From Leptoclinus maculatus (Eukaryota > Chordata > Actinopteri > Perciformes > Stichaeidae), in contig JAVDOI010000012.1 in NCBI GenBank assembly GCA_032191485.1, positions 16,151,375 to 16,215,374 of the forward strand: 64,000 bases of DNA, written 5' to 3'. Both the position numbers and the translations under genes were made by a program. Below, one piece after another: positions 12,289 through 25,838 of this stretch (within the stretch, counting starts at the first letter, position 1; each line of letters starts with the position of its first letter). The notes below the pieces were generated by a model. The model saw only the letters and a program-made list of their open reading frames with translations, did no database searches and was not told where the DNA came from.

Positions 12289-13206
12289 GTCAAACACAGC
12301 CTTTGACTTCGCCTGTAGGCGGCGGTTGCAGTAACGGGCCTCTAACACTAGATGTCAGTGTGCTGCAGAGGAGCTGAGCAGCAGCGGTACCCTCAGTTTG
12401 AACCCAGTCGTCAGAAGATGTGAGGATAGAGTGTGTGTGTGTGTTAGATGAGTGTGTGTGTGTGCAGAGGGAACGTCTCACCAAAAAATGCACAAGCATA
12501 ATAAGTTGCATAATTGAAGAGAGAGATGAAACAAGAGGCTGAGCAGGAAGGTATTGCTTTCATGGACCAGTTTCTCCTCCGTTATCGTCATGTCGTCATG
12601 TTGGAGGTTATGGTGACGGACGATTCTTTTTGAAATTCCATTCAATTGTATTTTTTATAGCCCAATATCACAATTCACTAATTTGCCTCAGAGGAGCTTT
12701 ACAATCAGTGTTCCTCCTCTCGCTCCAGAAGAGACAAAGAAGGAAGAAACCTGCAACAACGGATGTGAGGAAACGTCACATTTCCTCTGTGGAGTTGTTA
12801 CGGAGAGGCTGCTTCTCATCCACAGCAGGCTACAGTGTCTCCTCGTTCACTGAGCAGAGGAACAGTGTGGAGTTATGTTACATAACTGAGCAGTTAGCAT
12901 TAGGCTGAATGTATTCGGGTGCTTGATTCGTCTGTTTTAATACCGATATTTAAATGTGATATGATGGGAAGGCAAACTGGTTTTGGGGAACGAAGCACAA
13001 CGAATGTTATGGTGGGTTTTATTCCTCTGTTGTGTTGGATGAGAACCATGTGATTTATGAATGAACTTGAACTGTGAACCAGCAGCAGGCGTCCCGCCTG
13101 ACGGACGATTGTTATCGCGCCCCAAACGGGACGGATGGGGGGGGGAGATTTCTCAACTCGACAGGAGGAAAGAGATATCAGTGATCTGATAAAGCTGATG
13201 TGCCTG

Positions 13207-13276
<70 letters not shown>

Positions 13277-13433
13277 TGCTTATAGCTTGTCACTGCTGCA
13301 GGGTGGCTGTCCTTAAACGACTTTATCTCCTTCAACGGTGTAACAGCTGCCAACTGTGTGTGTGTGTGTGTGCTTTAGTAATGCTTCTCCCAATACCAGC
13401 TGCTCCCAGTAACCAAGCAGCCAAAAAGCCCCC

Positions 13434-13466
<33 letters not shown>

Positions 13467-13642
13467 ACCTGGTGGACTTCGTGCCAGCCGTTCTCGTCCT
13501 GGCAGCACACGGTAGCATGCTGGTTCAGCAGGAGCTCGCAGCAGCCCGGGTCTCCTCCCACCACCGCGCTGTGGTACAGAGGAGTCAGACCACGGCTGTC
13601 CTTGTAGTCCGGAGAAGCTCCCAACTCCAGCAGCGTCTGAGG

Positions 13643-13710
<68 letters not shown>

Positions 13711-16700
13711 GGTCAAAAAACATACAGAGATTGTTATCATTATAAATGTTGAAGAGGGCTTATAACTATAAATATAGAGTGCTATAAGCACATTATAACA
13801 TATTTATACGATTGTAAATAATAATGTTACTGAGCACTTTAATCTGTCACACAATATTAAATCAACAAACGTGCACTGTAAGATGAATTTAAAAGATGGA
13901 ACTGATTCTGCTCGTCTCAGCTCTCTCACTGATGAAGCATCACCTCCTCATCACCTCCTCATCACCTCCTCATCACCTCCTCCTGCTGTTACCAACACGA
14001 GCAGCATGAGAATGTGATGCTGCTCATGTTGAAAAGAAGATTGCGTGACTTTGAAATTTCAGCCGGTTGCAAACGTAAGCTCGTGCGTGGAGCTCCTTTA
14101 CCGTGAGCGCCACGTGGTTCTTGGAGCGAGCGGCTTTGTGGAGGGCGGTCATGCCGTCTTTGGACCTGAAGTCCAGGTGAGCTCCTCCGCTCGCCAGCAC
14201 CTTGATCAGCTCCACCACGTTGTCCAGGTGAGCGGCGAACGTCAGCGGACTCTCTGGAGGAAACAAGACAGAGATGTTTCTTATGAATCTTTACTGTATC
14301 CATTATAAGACAATACATGATCGTATTGAAGTATTTATACAAAGCAAAGGGACAGAGATCAGTGAAAGCTAGAAGTCAGTTATTATTGCGTTCGCTTCGT
14401 CCGGCTGGATATCCAAACACGACATCATGAATTTCATAAATAAAGATTTATTTTGAGGTTCAGTCGACTCACATTAGACTTCTGACAAACACCACAGGTC
14501 ACCTGGAGGAGGAGCGAGGCTCGTTATCAGTCTCTTCACTGCAGCTAAGTGGTCGTCGTTCAGCTTTGAACACTCGCCCGACCAACAAATGAGCTCCGGT
14601 GTGGACGAGGTCACAGCCTGGAGACGGAGTGAGTGTGTAGACGAATAAAAAGAGAACGCATCGACGTGTTTTTAACCTCCAGGACACGTCACTAACCGTC
14701 CGGACGGAAGCAGGTCAACAGTCTGTCACCAGTTATTAGAGTGATACAGATTACGAGATGATTGGAATGTCAATGAGGTCCTCAAACAAAGCACTCAGTC
14801 CTCAGTCCTCTACGGAGGGCTTTCTTTGTTTTTTAACCGTTCACCGTTAGTACACAAGAACTCAACATACTTAAATGTTAAATATTCGCAGGTTGGATGT
14901 CAGATACAGCTTTGTGTGGGTTGCATGATGTATTCAATGAGTACGCTTGTATATTGAGTGTTTTTTCAGCTCTTTTGTTGCACAGTTAGCTTCGGCACTT
15001 CTCAAATACAGTCATTTCTCACATTCAGAAGTATGAGGGATGAAACTGAGCCTTGATTTCTCCGGCTGTGTGCAGATACGAGTGGTTGTATTTCATTTTG
15101 TTAATCACGATGAAGAGCTTTTTACCGGACAGCTGAAATCAATATGAGAGAGGCGCCTCTCGTCCTCAGCAATAAAGCATTCGTTTAACAATAACTCTCA
15201 GAGCCCATTAAGATAACCTCAAGTCTCTGCTTAATAACATTTTCTCATCTTGGCTTCACCTTCGTTTGCCTCCACAGACCAGTTCCCACTCAATACTGTC
15301 TGTGTTCAGAGCCCTGCACCGCTGAGGAACCCTCGACATATCAATGAAACCATCATAAACAGAATGGTCAACCTTAATATTCAGGTAAACCAGCGCTGGT
15401 TAACAAACGATTGGAATTCATTTTAATTACTGGCTGCTTTAGATGACCAAAAACAGTTTTGTACTAAAAGGACCCTTTTCATAAAGGACGTTTAGGAGTT
15501 TAAATCCCGCTTCATTCTTGTGCCAATTGTCTTTATTGTTCTTCTCCTTCAGAAACGTTCGCGTCAGATGGCACATCGTTGACACGTGAAATCCTCTCCA
15601 ATGACTGGAAGTTCTGTGCAAATGCTGCTCAACCAATATGACCCCAATCGGCCTGATGGGGGTTATAAAATTCAAGGTTTTGAATGAGTCATAACTCCTA
15701 CGCTGTAAATCTGACTTACACGTCCTTTCATTTTAGTGCTAAACTTTCTGTGGCTCTTTATTGGACCAAGCTTATTAAAAGTTGCATAAAGCTTCTTGAT
15801 ATCGTTGTGTTTTTTTGACGATGTTGACTAATGAACTTAAAGTAGGCGTGGCTCAGCACATCAATAGACCGAACTCCACAACCGTTGGGCACAATCATCA
15901 CAAAACTGACAGAATATGTCCACAATAGTATGAAAAATGTCATTACAAAGATTGTCCTCTAGGGGAGCTAAAGATATGTTTCGCCACCCATTGGTTTGTG
16001 GACTGATGTTTTGAAGCCTTGAATTCGGCGATTTCACCGTCGCCATCTTGGATTACGGTTCTCACCATGTTGGGTTTTTTTGCGACCAGAGGACGAGAAA
16101 TAATGTTTTTGATATCGACCAATAGGGGGCGAGGGCGTTGCCAAAGAAGGGCGAGGCACGGTACAGATGTGTCTGTCTGGTCGTCATAAAACCTGTTAGT
16201 TTATCTTTAATACAGGTGTCGGAAAATATCAAAGGAAAAAGATCCCTCACACCATACGAGCACTCCAGAAGAACGGCGTCTGGTCTATTGACTCTAAATG
16301 GACCATAATGTACTAAATGAACATCATGCTGTATTGAAGAAGACTTGAAACTAGAGATTGAGACCATAAACTCATGTTTACAATGTTTACTGAGGTAATA
16401 AATCAAGAGAGAAGTAGAGTCATTTTCTCATAGACTTCTATAGAACCAGAGGAGTCGCCCCCTGGTGGACACTAGAGAGAATGCAGCTTTAACACATGAA
16501 GCTTTGACTTCACTCTACAGAACCGAGGAGGTTTCCTCCTGATACCACCGATGTGCTGGAGTTTAAAAAGGTTTAAGAAGGCTTTTGTTTGAGTATCTTC
16601 CAGGTGTCAACATGCGAGTTGTGTACCAGGTATTCCCTGAGAGGGAATGTGTGTGTTCAGTCAGCCTGCTGCACCCTGAGTAAATAGAGTTATATAGACA

Positions 16701-17131
16701 AAGATTTGTCTCTATGATTTTACACACAACCACAGTTCCCGGAGTAATGAGCTGTGTCTTGATGTCGATGTGTTCTCAACACAAATGTTCCATAAAGACA
16801 AAGTGGGCAGGTGTTCAATGCAACAGCCACAATAACAGTGTCAAGTGCTCCTCGGTCCCAATGGTAGACAGAAAGTCCTGTCCTTATCTCCAAACATGAA
16901 AATCCACTCACTTGACTTCATTTGGTGTGGAGCTGGTGGTTAACATCAGACATGGTTGTCAGTCATACAGGAAATAAAGGCATCAGGAGGTTGTTCTGAA
17001 GGCACATTATTCCAAAGCACCAATAATCCAAAAAGTCTCCAGTTAGACTGAGGGCCCATTTGTCAAACAGTCCGTTACCCTAAAAATAAATGAAGAGAGA
17101 GACTCTCTCTGTCTCTCTCTGTCTCTCTCTA

Positions 17132-17166
<35 letters not shown>

Positions 17167-20100
17167 GTCTCTCTCTCTCTCTGTCTCTCTCTCTCTCTGT
17201 GCAGCAAACAGATCCACAGTCAGTTATTTAATGTTATCGTCTGTTTACTGTTATAACATTATTCGGTTTGTTTTTAATGCTAACACTTTCACTGTTTATG
17301 TTTTTACCAAGTAAAGTACATTTGTGTAACAAATAATAAATAAATGTATTATTATTATTATTATTATTATTATAATAATAATTATTACATAGCTAATTAT
17401 TATGCAGAATGACGGCGATATCTTTTATGACATCAGTTCGACCGCACAAATGTTCGGTAGCGCTGTGAAAGTATTCATAAGAACCCACATCTGTGTTTTT
17501 GTTAAATTAATTTCTTATGCATATTCATATGCAGACATTAGAGGTGAATCAGATCATAAAACTAAGAGTCACGGATCAGATCAGCACATAAGATACAAAC
17601 ACTTTGTTGTTTGATTATAGCAGCTGGTCTACAAGGATCCAGAATATTAATTTTGGTTAGCCGTTAGCGGTGCTGCTAACGTTACTAGCTCTCCTCCTGT
17701 TGGTTAGCCGTTAGCGGTGCTGCTAACGTTACTAGCTCTCCTCCTGTTGGTTAGCCGTTAGCGGTGCTGCTAACGTTACTAGCTCTCCTCCTGTTGGTTT
17801 AAACACTGATTCGTTGTTTACAATGAAACATGATCAGAGATCAGAGACTAGAAACACATGTTCTACTGAGTCAGTACAACTTTATTTACACTGTGATGGT
17901 TAACGTTAAACTTTATTTACACTGTGATGGTTAACGTTAAACTTTATTTACACTGTGATGGTTAACGTTAAACTTTATTTACACTGTGATGGTTAACGTT
18001 AAAACTTTATTTACACTGTGATGGTTAACGTTAAACTTTATTTACACTGTGATGGTTAACGTTAAACTTTATTTACACTGTGATGGTTAACGTTAAACTT
18101 TATTTACACTGTGATGGTTAACATTAAACTTTATTCACACTGTGATGGTTAACGGTAAACTTTATTTACACTGTGATGGTTAACGTTAAACTTTATTTAC
18201 ACTGTGATGGTTAACGTTAAACTTTATTCACACTGTGATGGTTAACGGTAAACTTTATTCACACTGTGATGGTTAACGTTAAACTTTATTTACACTGTGA
18301 TGGTTAACGTTAAACTTTATTTACACTGTGATGGTTAACGTTAAACTTTATTCACACTGTGATGGTTAACGGTAAACTTTATTCACACTGTGATGGTTAA
18401 CGTTAAACTTTATTTACACTGTGATGGTTAACGTTAAACTTTATTTACACTGTGATGGTTAACGTTAAACTTTATTTACACTGTGATGGTTAACGTTAAA
18501 CTTTATTTACACTGTGATGGTTAACGTTAAACTTTATTTACACTGTGATGGTTAACGTTAAACTTTATTTACACTGTGATGGTTAACGGTAAACTTTATT
18601 TACACTGTGATGGTTAATGTTAAACTTTATTTACACTGTGATGGTTAACGGTAAACTTTATTCACACTGTGATGGTTAACGTTAAACTTTATTTACACTG
18701 TGATGGTTAACGGTAAACTTTATTTACACTGTGATGGTTAACGGTAAACTTTATTTACACTGTGATGGTTAACGGTAAACTTTATTTACACTGTGATGGT
18801 TAACGGTAAACTTTATTTACACTGTGATGGTTAACGGTAAACTGTATTCACACTGTGATGGTTAACGTTAGACTGGGTCATTAATCTGAGGTTCACATGC
18901 GTGATGAACCGTGAGGGGGTCAGTACGGATCAATGGTCGACAGTGGCCCTTTACACCTCCAGCATACTCACGTTTAAATACAGTTCTCTATATCTTTTGG
19001 GACTCATATGTGTCTTAAGTCTTTGTGTGTTGTGGTGTTTGTACTCAGAGTTCTGCCTTACCACCAGTGTCACCGTCATGGTAGTTGGGATCGAAGCCTC
19101 TCTCCAACAACTTCAACACTTTGTCCACCTGATTGTGCTGGATGAGGTCCATGAACTTCCTCAGATTAGCCTGCGCAACCGGAGAAGAGAAAAAGAGTCA
19201 TTACAGTGGGAAGAAAGAACAAACGGCAGTGGGCGTGAGAGAGAAAACAGCAGCTTCAGAGCTGTAGGACGACTGAAATAGAAGTGGAGATAGAGGAAGG
19301 TGTCCAGGGTCAAACACAACTGAGGGTGAAAAGCGGAAGCGTTTAGGACTACGGCGTGAAACCGAGGGGGGCTCGCTGGTGAAGATGGAATAAAAAAGGC
19401 CAGTGAACGCAGGAAGCACAGGACGGGGAGATGACAGGATTCAGATTGTGGCCATTGTGGGGCGCGGAGTGGCTTCTCCTTTCTGCTCTGCTCACGTCTG
19501 CTTTCTTTCCAGGCCGCATGATAAAAATAGATAAGAGAGCAGCTCCCCGAAGGAGAGGAGAAAATGAGGAGTGAAGAGTGAGATAGCATAGGATGAGAAC
19601 AAGACAATGGGTAGCAATATAAAGGAATAGACTGAGGAAGAATAAGTGAGGAGGAGGAGGAAGGGGGATGTCCTCATCACATCGCCCCAGATATCTGTGT
19701 TTCAGCAAATACACAGGCGCAGAAATTCACTTCTTATTTTAACGTTTGATTTCCATATACAGCTGCACTGTGATCATTCATTGTTTTCACAGATAGCTTT
19801 TCTTGTAGAAACGGAGATATTATCAAAAATGGATCCGGCTTCATGACGAGTCCCGATCCTTCAGATCACTTTGAGGTGCTAGGAGGATCACATTGTTATA
19901 ACGCACTAGCTTAATATTGAATGATTTCATTAGCTTGTTACGTACTGATTTAATGGCTAAATTATCTGCATACCTAAAGATCATTTTGTGATAGTTTAAT
20001 GAAAGCAAAAATAATTTTAACTGATTAACTAAAACCAACAATCCAGCCACAGATGTTTAATGTGGACATGAGTTTATGGTCTCAATCTCTAGTTTCAAGT

Positions 20101-20456
20101 CTTCTTCAATACAGCATGATGTTCATTTAGTACATTATGGTCCATTTAGAGTCAAACAGACCATAAAGCAGGGGATGCTTTAGGGGCGGGGCTACACGGT
20201 GATTGACAGGTCTCTACCAGAGACGTATACGGCGTCTCTACGTCACTCCTCCTCCTCGTTGTGCGTATCTGCAGGTGTGATAAGAGGCTGAAACGTATTC
20301 ATGAAAACCTAGTTTTTAGTGTAGAAACGCCGACATTCGAGTTTGATATTAACCGTGATGAGTCACTGCCAGTTCAGTATCTGGAAATGTCAAAGGTTCA
20401 AGTACAAGCTCCTGTGTTTTCATGAAACTGTTTTATTTAATGCAGCTGATATGTCC

Positions 20457-20522
<66 letters not shown>

Positions 20523-23500
20523 TCTGCAGGCCTGGTGAATCAGACTCCGGAGTATGGCGTCCTCTCTCTCTCTTTCTCTGTCTGTCTCTCCCTCTTTGCT
20601 AAAACCAGGTTGTGAGGCTGGCGACGGATTGGCTGCCTCAGTGAGAGCTTCAGCCAACCACAGAGCACCAGAGCACCAGAGCACCAGACCACCAGACCAC
20701 CAGACCACCAGACCACCAGCCCGCACGGCAAACCGGTTCCAGCTCCAACAAAAAGATGGGTCGGGCCAAGAAATGAGAATTGAAATGTTTATCATAGAAG
20801 ATCTGCATTTTCTGGCTCGTAACTTTTGTGTAAACGTGCGAGTTATCGTCTCCACATTTACAAAACGTGTGTTTCATTCTCCTTCCTCTTCCTCTCTTCA
20901 GAATTAGAGCAGCTGTCAGACGGTTTCCTAGTGTGCCGGTAACAAGAGAGCTGCCAGAGACGCTTACGCTTTGGCTGCTCTACAGGGTTACAGGAGCTAC
21001 GGGACGGCAGCCCAGAGCTAGCCTCACACGGCGAGCAAGAGGCTACAACTCTCCAGTTTACTGTGGAGTTTACTTCAATGTGTGAGGAAGAAGAGACAGA
21101 GCCGGGGAGCGGCCTGCTGTCGGGACTGGCAGGAAAAAAGAGGAAAACATGTCAGATCATCAGAGAGCAAGAGAAAAGCTCAAAATGATCCCAAACTGAC
21201 AGGTAGACACAAACAGAAAGAACAGAATGCAATCTGTGACTTTTATCTCGTTTTGGCGAGAAACAGTCTTTGGTGTTTTCACGCCGCACTTCCCTGAGTC
21301 CGGCCGACGTCTTTGTCATGAATATCTCTGTCCGTTCCACTCTTCATATTAACTCTCTAGTTTGCCTCCAAGCTGGAAATGTTTGCCGCTATTTCAAAAC
21401 AAGTGGATTCGATAGCTGAGCGGCGACCGACCAGGGAATCGGCTGCTGTTCTGAACGTCTATATTTGCTGTTCAGATTATTTTTAATAGGTTCTTCCTCT
21501 ATGGCATTCTCACATCCATTCAATATGACCGTAAAATCACCTTGATTATTGTACACACGGGAAATGATGCATGCTATTTGTTGGAATAAACGTGTTGATT
21601 TTGCATGATTTGCAGAAGCACTGTCTGCTCCAGCCAACGCTCGCACAGCCAATGTGCCTTTAAGAGCCCCAAAACACCAACATGGCTGACATTTAAACTT
21701 ATTATAAGGGCATCTTTCTCTTCTAAACGGCCAAACTCTTACCTTCGTGTGGAGTTTGGCGATCTGTTTCTCGTCCACGTCGGGCTGCCTGTAGACTCTG
21801 CTCTTGTAGCGGAACTGTTGAGTGAAAAACACAAATGATTAGAAAAAGATTATAGAAGATGATAACCTTTCCTTTTACACCTCCGGGTGCATCTCCGCCA
21901 GGGGATCAAGACGTGTCCTCTTTATTAATGGCACATTTTATTACTTTCATGGTATCTTGTTGTTTTTTTTGTCAATATGAGGATTATTTCACTTCGATGT
22001 CTCCTGGCTGGGCGACAGAAAGAACAACATTTGAATATACTGTCAATGTTCTCATCCAAGCATACAGCAGTTCTTTGGGAGATCAAAATGGGAATAACAG
22101 GATTGTCTGAGATTTTAAGCTTAAAGCTGCTACGAGGAACTTTCATTTTGTGTTGATTCTGTCATCCCTGTGGACTAAAGTGGTCGTGGCTCTGAGCACC
22201 AGAGTCTCTTTAGATCTCTGCTGGAGGATCTGGGTCCGTCCACGGTGGACCGGTCTCTGCTGGAGGATCTGGGTCCGTCCACGGTGGACCGGTCTCTGCT
22301 GGAGGATCTGTGTCCGTCCACGGTGGACCGGTTTCTGCTGGAGGATCTGGGTCCGTCCACGGTGGACCGGTCTCTGCTGGAGGATCTGGGTCCGTCCACG
22401 GTGGACCGGTTTCTGCTGGAGGATCTGGGTCCGTCCACGGTGGACCGGTCTCTGCTGGAGGATCTGGGTCCGTCCACGGTGGACCGGTCTCTGCTGGAGG
22501 ATCTGGGTCTGTCCACGGTGGACCGGTCTCTGCTGGATGATCTGGGTCTGTCCACGGTGGACCGGTCTCTGCTGGAGTCTGAGCTGAAGGAGTTTCTGGT
22601 GAACCTGCATGATTTCATCTGGTTTCACCAGAATCTGACCCGGTGGCTCTGATGACGAGCATCAAGAATAACTCTATAGAAACAGACCATCATACTGATG
22701 GAGGTCTGATAGAGGATCAGGACTAGACTGAGACTAGTTCATATAGAGGATCAGGACTAAACTGAGACTGGTTCAGGACCAGATAAAAGTTCCTCACAGT
22801 AATTTAAGGGAATATTTTGACTTAATTTATATCAGAATATTTATTGATAAACTGATACAGAAACATTTCTTGATCATTTCTGGCCCAGTCCTCGGGTGTG
22901 AATCCTCCTACTTTAGTTTATGTAGCATTAAATGGTCAATAACTGAGATTACTGCTACTTGGAGTAATAGATTCACTGGCCAACAGTTTACCTCCACAGA
23001 CGGGACGCCCTTGCTGATTGGTTGGGGGTACTCTCGAAAGATGCGCTCTTCGTCCAGGAACTTGCCGTCCCTCCCGTTGCTGGCTGGCTGGAAAAGCCCG
23101 TAGTTGAGCACGTCTTTCAGGCTCTGATTAAGCGTACACAAGATCCGCTGCTTGGCAACCCAGACCGTCGCGTCCGGGTTGAACCGCATGCATTTCTGGT
23201 TGGGTGAAGAGAGGAGGGGAAAGGTAGAAAATTGATTAGAAGGTGATGAATGGAGTGTTTTCTGACAGTCAGAACAATCAACACAAATTAAATATTCATC
23301 TTAGAAAGCAACGTGAGACACTTGTGAACTGGACTTCCAACTCCTGATTGACGGATGCAAATAAGAGACAACGAATGTCGCCCAATTAAAATAGTTCAGT
23401 CACATCCAAATCGGTACTTTAATAACCCAAACCCTTCGCAGTCACTCCAAACAAACCACGCAGCGATGCCAAGCTTTGTCTTGTGTTCTTGTGACTGAGC

Positions 23501-25784
23501 TGTATGAGGATGTAATTGACACGACCCCCCTTTTTGCCTCCTGGTCTTTTCCCAGCACCGGCTTCCCCGGAGTGACAAAAACTCACACAATGCTGGATTT
23601 CTGGCCCGGTCCGAATCAGACGGGATTACGGGCGCTGTGCCGCGGCATTCGGGGAAGTGTCTGTGAGTGTTTACAGTTGGATGTGCTGCTCAGCCGGCGA
23701 TAGCAGCCCTGCGTCTGTGATAAAGGCTGAAGGGATGAGCAGCCCGTGAACTCTGCCTACCCATAATCCTCTCTGCTGGCGAGGAGCGAGCGGAGAGGAG
23801 GAGAGGAGGGGAAGGAAAAGATGAAGGGTCGAAGGTATACAGGAACAGATGTCTGGCATCTGGCAGGGCTGTTTGGACTGATATGGCCTTCTTTCATTCT
23901 GCTGGTTCATTACAGTGGCACATTTCCATCAGCTCCCATTATTGCTCCTTGACACGAGTTCAATTTAAAACAATATGGAGGAAGTTTTCCAGGGAACTGG
24001 AGCTCTGGTCATCATCACGGAAAGAGTATGTTTTGTTTTCTGTCACAAAATAAAAGCATATGCGGCACAACTAGTGACAAAATAAGAGCTGAATAGTAAA
24101 AGCAGTCTCCTACTATACTGTCATCTTCATTGGTGAAACTCGTCAACTCTAAGATTAGATTAGATTTTCCTTCATTAGACCCACAGCGGGGAAATGTGCA
24201 GTATTGCAGCAGAAAAAGGGAACAAGAGGCATCAGTAAAAAAAAACATATAAGTATAATAAATAAGTAAATCTTAAAACTAACAAAAGAAGATTTAGTCG
24301 GACTGAATGGCTGAGTTCAGGGTTTAAGAGGGTTGAAGGAAAAGTCAACCTGGGCCTCATTGACCCTTTTACAGCCGACGCTATGATCGTGTCACTGGAG
24401 GCAAAACAAAGGACTAACTAGCGGACAGCTGGCTACTTAGCTTGCTGGCTACTTAGCTTGCTAGCTACTTAGCTTGCTAGCTAATTCACTGGTTACAGAA
24501 AATGATCCGAACAAAGTCGTCACTTGAATGAATGTGTTTTCCTCCACTGGGTCAAACAGTATGTGGATGAAGCATTAAGTCCTGAAACTTAACTCGTTTA
24601 GCGACTGGCTAGTTAGCCAGCTAGCTACCTGCACACACACACACACAGAGCTCTTTCCTGCTGCCGTCTGACTTGATGCCGGTTGCACATTTGTCAACTG
24701 GCCGCTGATGACCATGGAAACCAGAAACAGAAATAGCTTTCTGTCAAGTCTGCCATTGTGTCCAATATTTGAATGATTACCAAAGTGAGCTCTGAGAAGA
24801 TGGCTTCTCCATCTGGACGTATGAGCTGTGTCCTGGCATCGAATGAGAGGGAAGATGGACGAAATGAAGTTGAAGAAACGAAGACACATAAAAGCATGTG
24901 CAAAAGAGGAACCATCACCACTTCCTACGTCTGTCTTTAGTTCTGTGATTTTAACTTTAACATTCTCGTGGCCTGTGGTGCGTCTGTGCTGTTGGCTTGG
25001 TAGAGAGCGGGGCTTTTCCAGTGGCAGCTGCTCTTGGTATTAGCGTAGCGTAGCGTGCTCAGGAGGATGGTGTGTTCTTAAATGATGGTGCAAACAGTAG
25101 TTTTAAAATCTTTTGTCAGAACTACGCGTTTGCAAAGACAGCAACTGACTTCATTAAGGTCCTTTGGTTTGCCGGTTGCATCTGATTTAAAAATAATCCC
25201 AAATTGCTTAATATCATGAACCCTTTGTATCTCATTTGTTTGATTTGTTCACAGATAAAAATAACAAGTGAACTATTTCTTGTTAACACAGCCTGCAGAG
25301 ACTTTCTGTAACACATGTAAATATAAAACTAATCAGATATCATTCCTTAGTGAGCTTTAAGTGTTGGTGTGTACAGAGTCATAATAGCCTCCAGTCTTAA
25401 TGCTAAGCTATGCTAATCCCCTCCTGGCTCTAGCTCAGTATTTCACACACAGACGTGAGAGTGGTATCTATCTTCTCATATAACTCACGTGACGTCAATA
25501 AATAAAGGTATTTCCCATAAATATTCAGTTAAATATACATAGATACATACTTTTGATGAACATCATATAAAATGAGTTAATGAGGTGTAAGTTATGAATT
25601 ATTTTAAATATGTCAGATGTTCTACATAAGCCTCTTGTTGTAACATGAAGTACACATCAAAGCCGGAGACGGAGGCACATCACATGCACGTTCAACGGAG
25701 TTTGATTTCCAAGTGGACTGTGTGACTCAATCATGTGATCAAGTGAATCAGGAGCATTAGTGCATACATGTGAGAGAGCTTAAT

Positions 25785-25838
<54 letters not shown>

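Larger units (their letters stand above)
12225..13468 (-). other. shank2 intron 6
   Basis: 1244 nt, with (CA)14 at +6 of the donor, a short (CA)9 at 13355-13372, (UG)33 at 13209-13274 and (UG)29 at the acceptor, all in transcript sense. It also contains the SINE-like fragment at 12630-12770. Within one intron, CA and UG tracts can base-pair. Confidence 0.9.
14254..19061 (-). other. shank2 intron 4
   Basis: 4808 nt. It contains family A copy 2, a CT-rich tract at 17098-17200, ATT repeats at 17348-17390, a partial MITE arm at 17388-17419 and two tandem arrays (17653-17795 and 17878-18870). No exon or RNA gene was seen in 14254-15970 or 16530-17090. Confidence 0.85.
19171..21742 (-). other. shank2 intron 3
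   Basis: 2572 nt. It holds family A copy 3, a (GT)31 tract and a short ACCAGACC repeat; the remainder is unique non-coding DNA with short open frames that show no codon-level conservation I can recognise. Confidence 0.85.

Noticed and set aside
12190..13723. Open frames of poly(Cys-Val) or poly(Thr-His) across the CA/GT tracts
   Set aside because: They are translations of dinucleotide repeats. Only the embedded minus-strand ankyrin exons are real.
17878..18870. CRISPR-like regular direct repeats
   Set aside because: Units are contiguous with no spacers, and the DNA is eukaryotic. The same holds for the 24-, 32-, 35- and 46-bp arrays.
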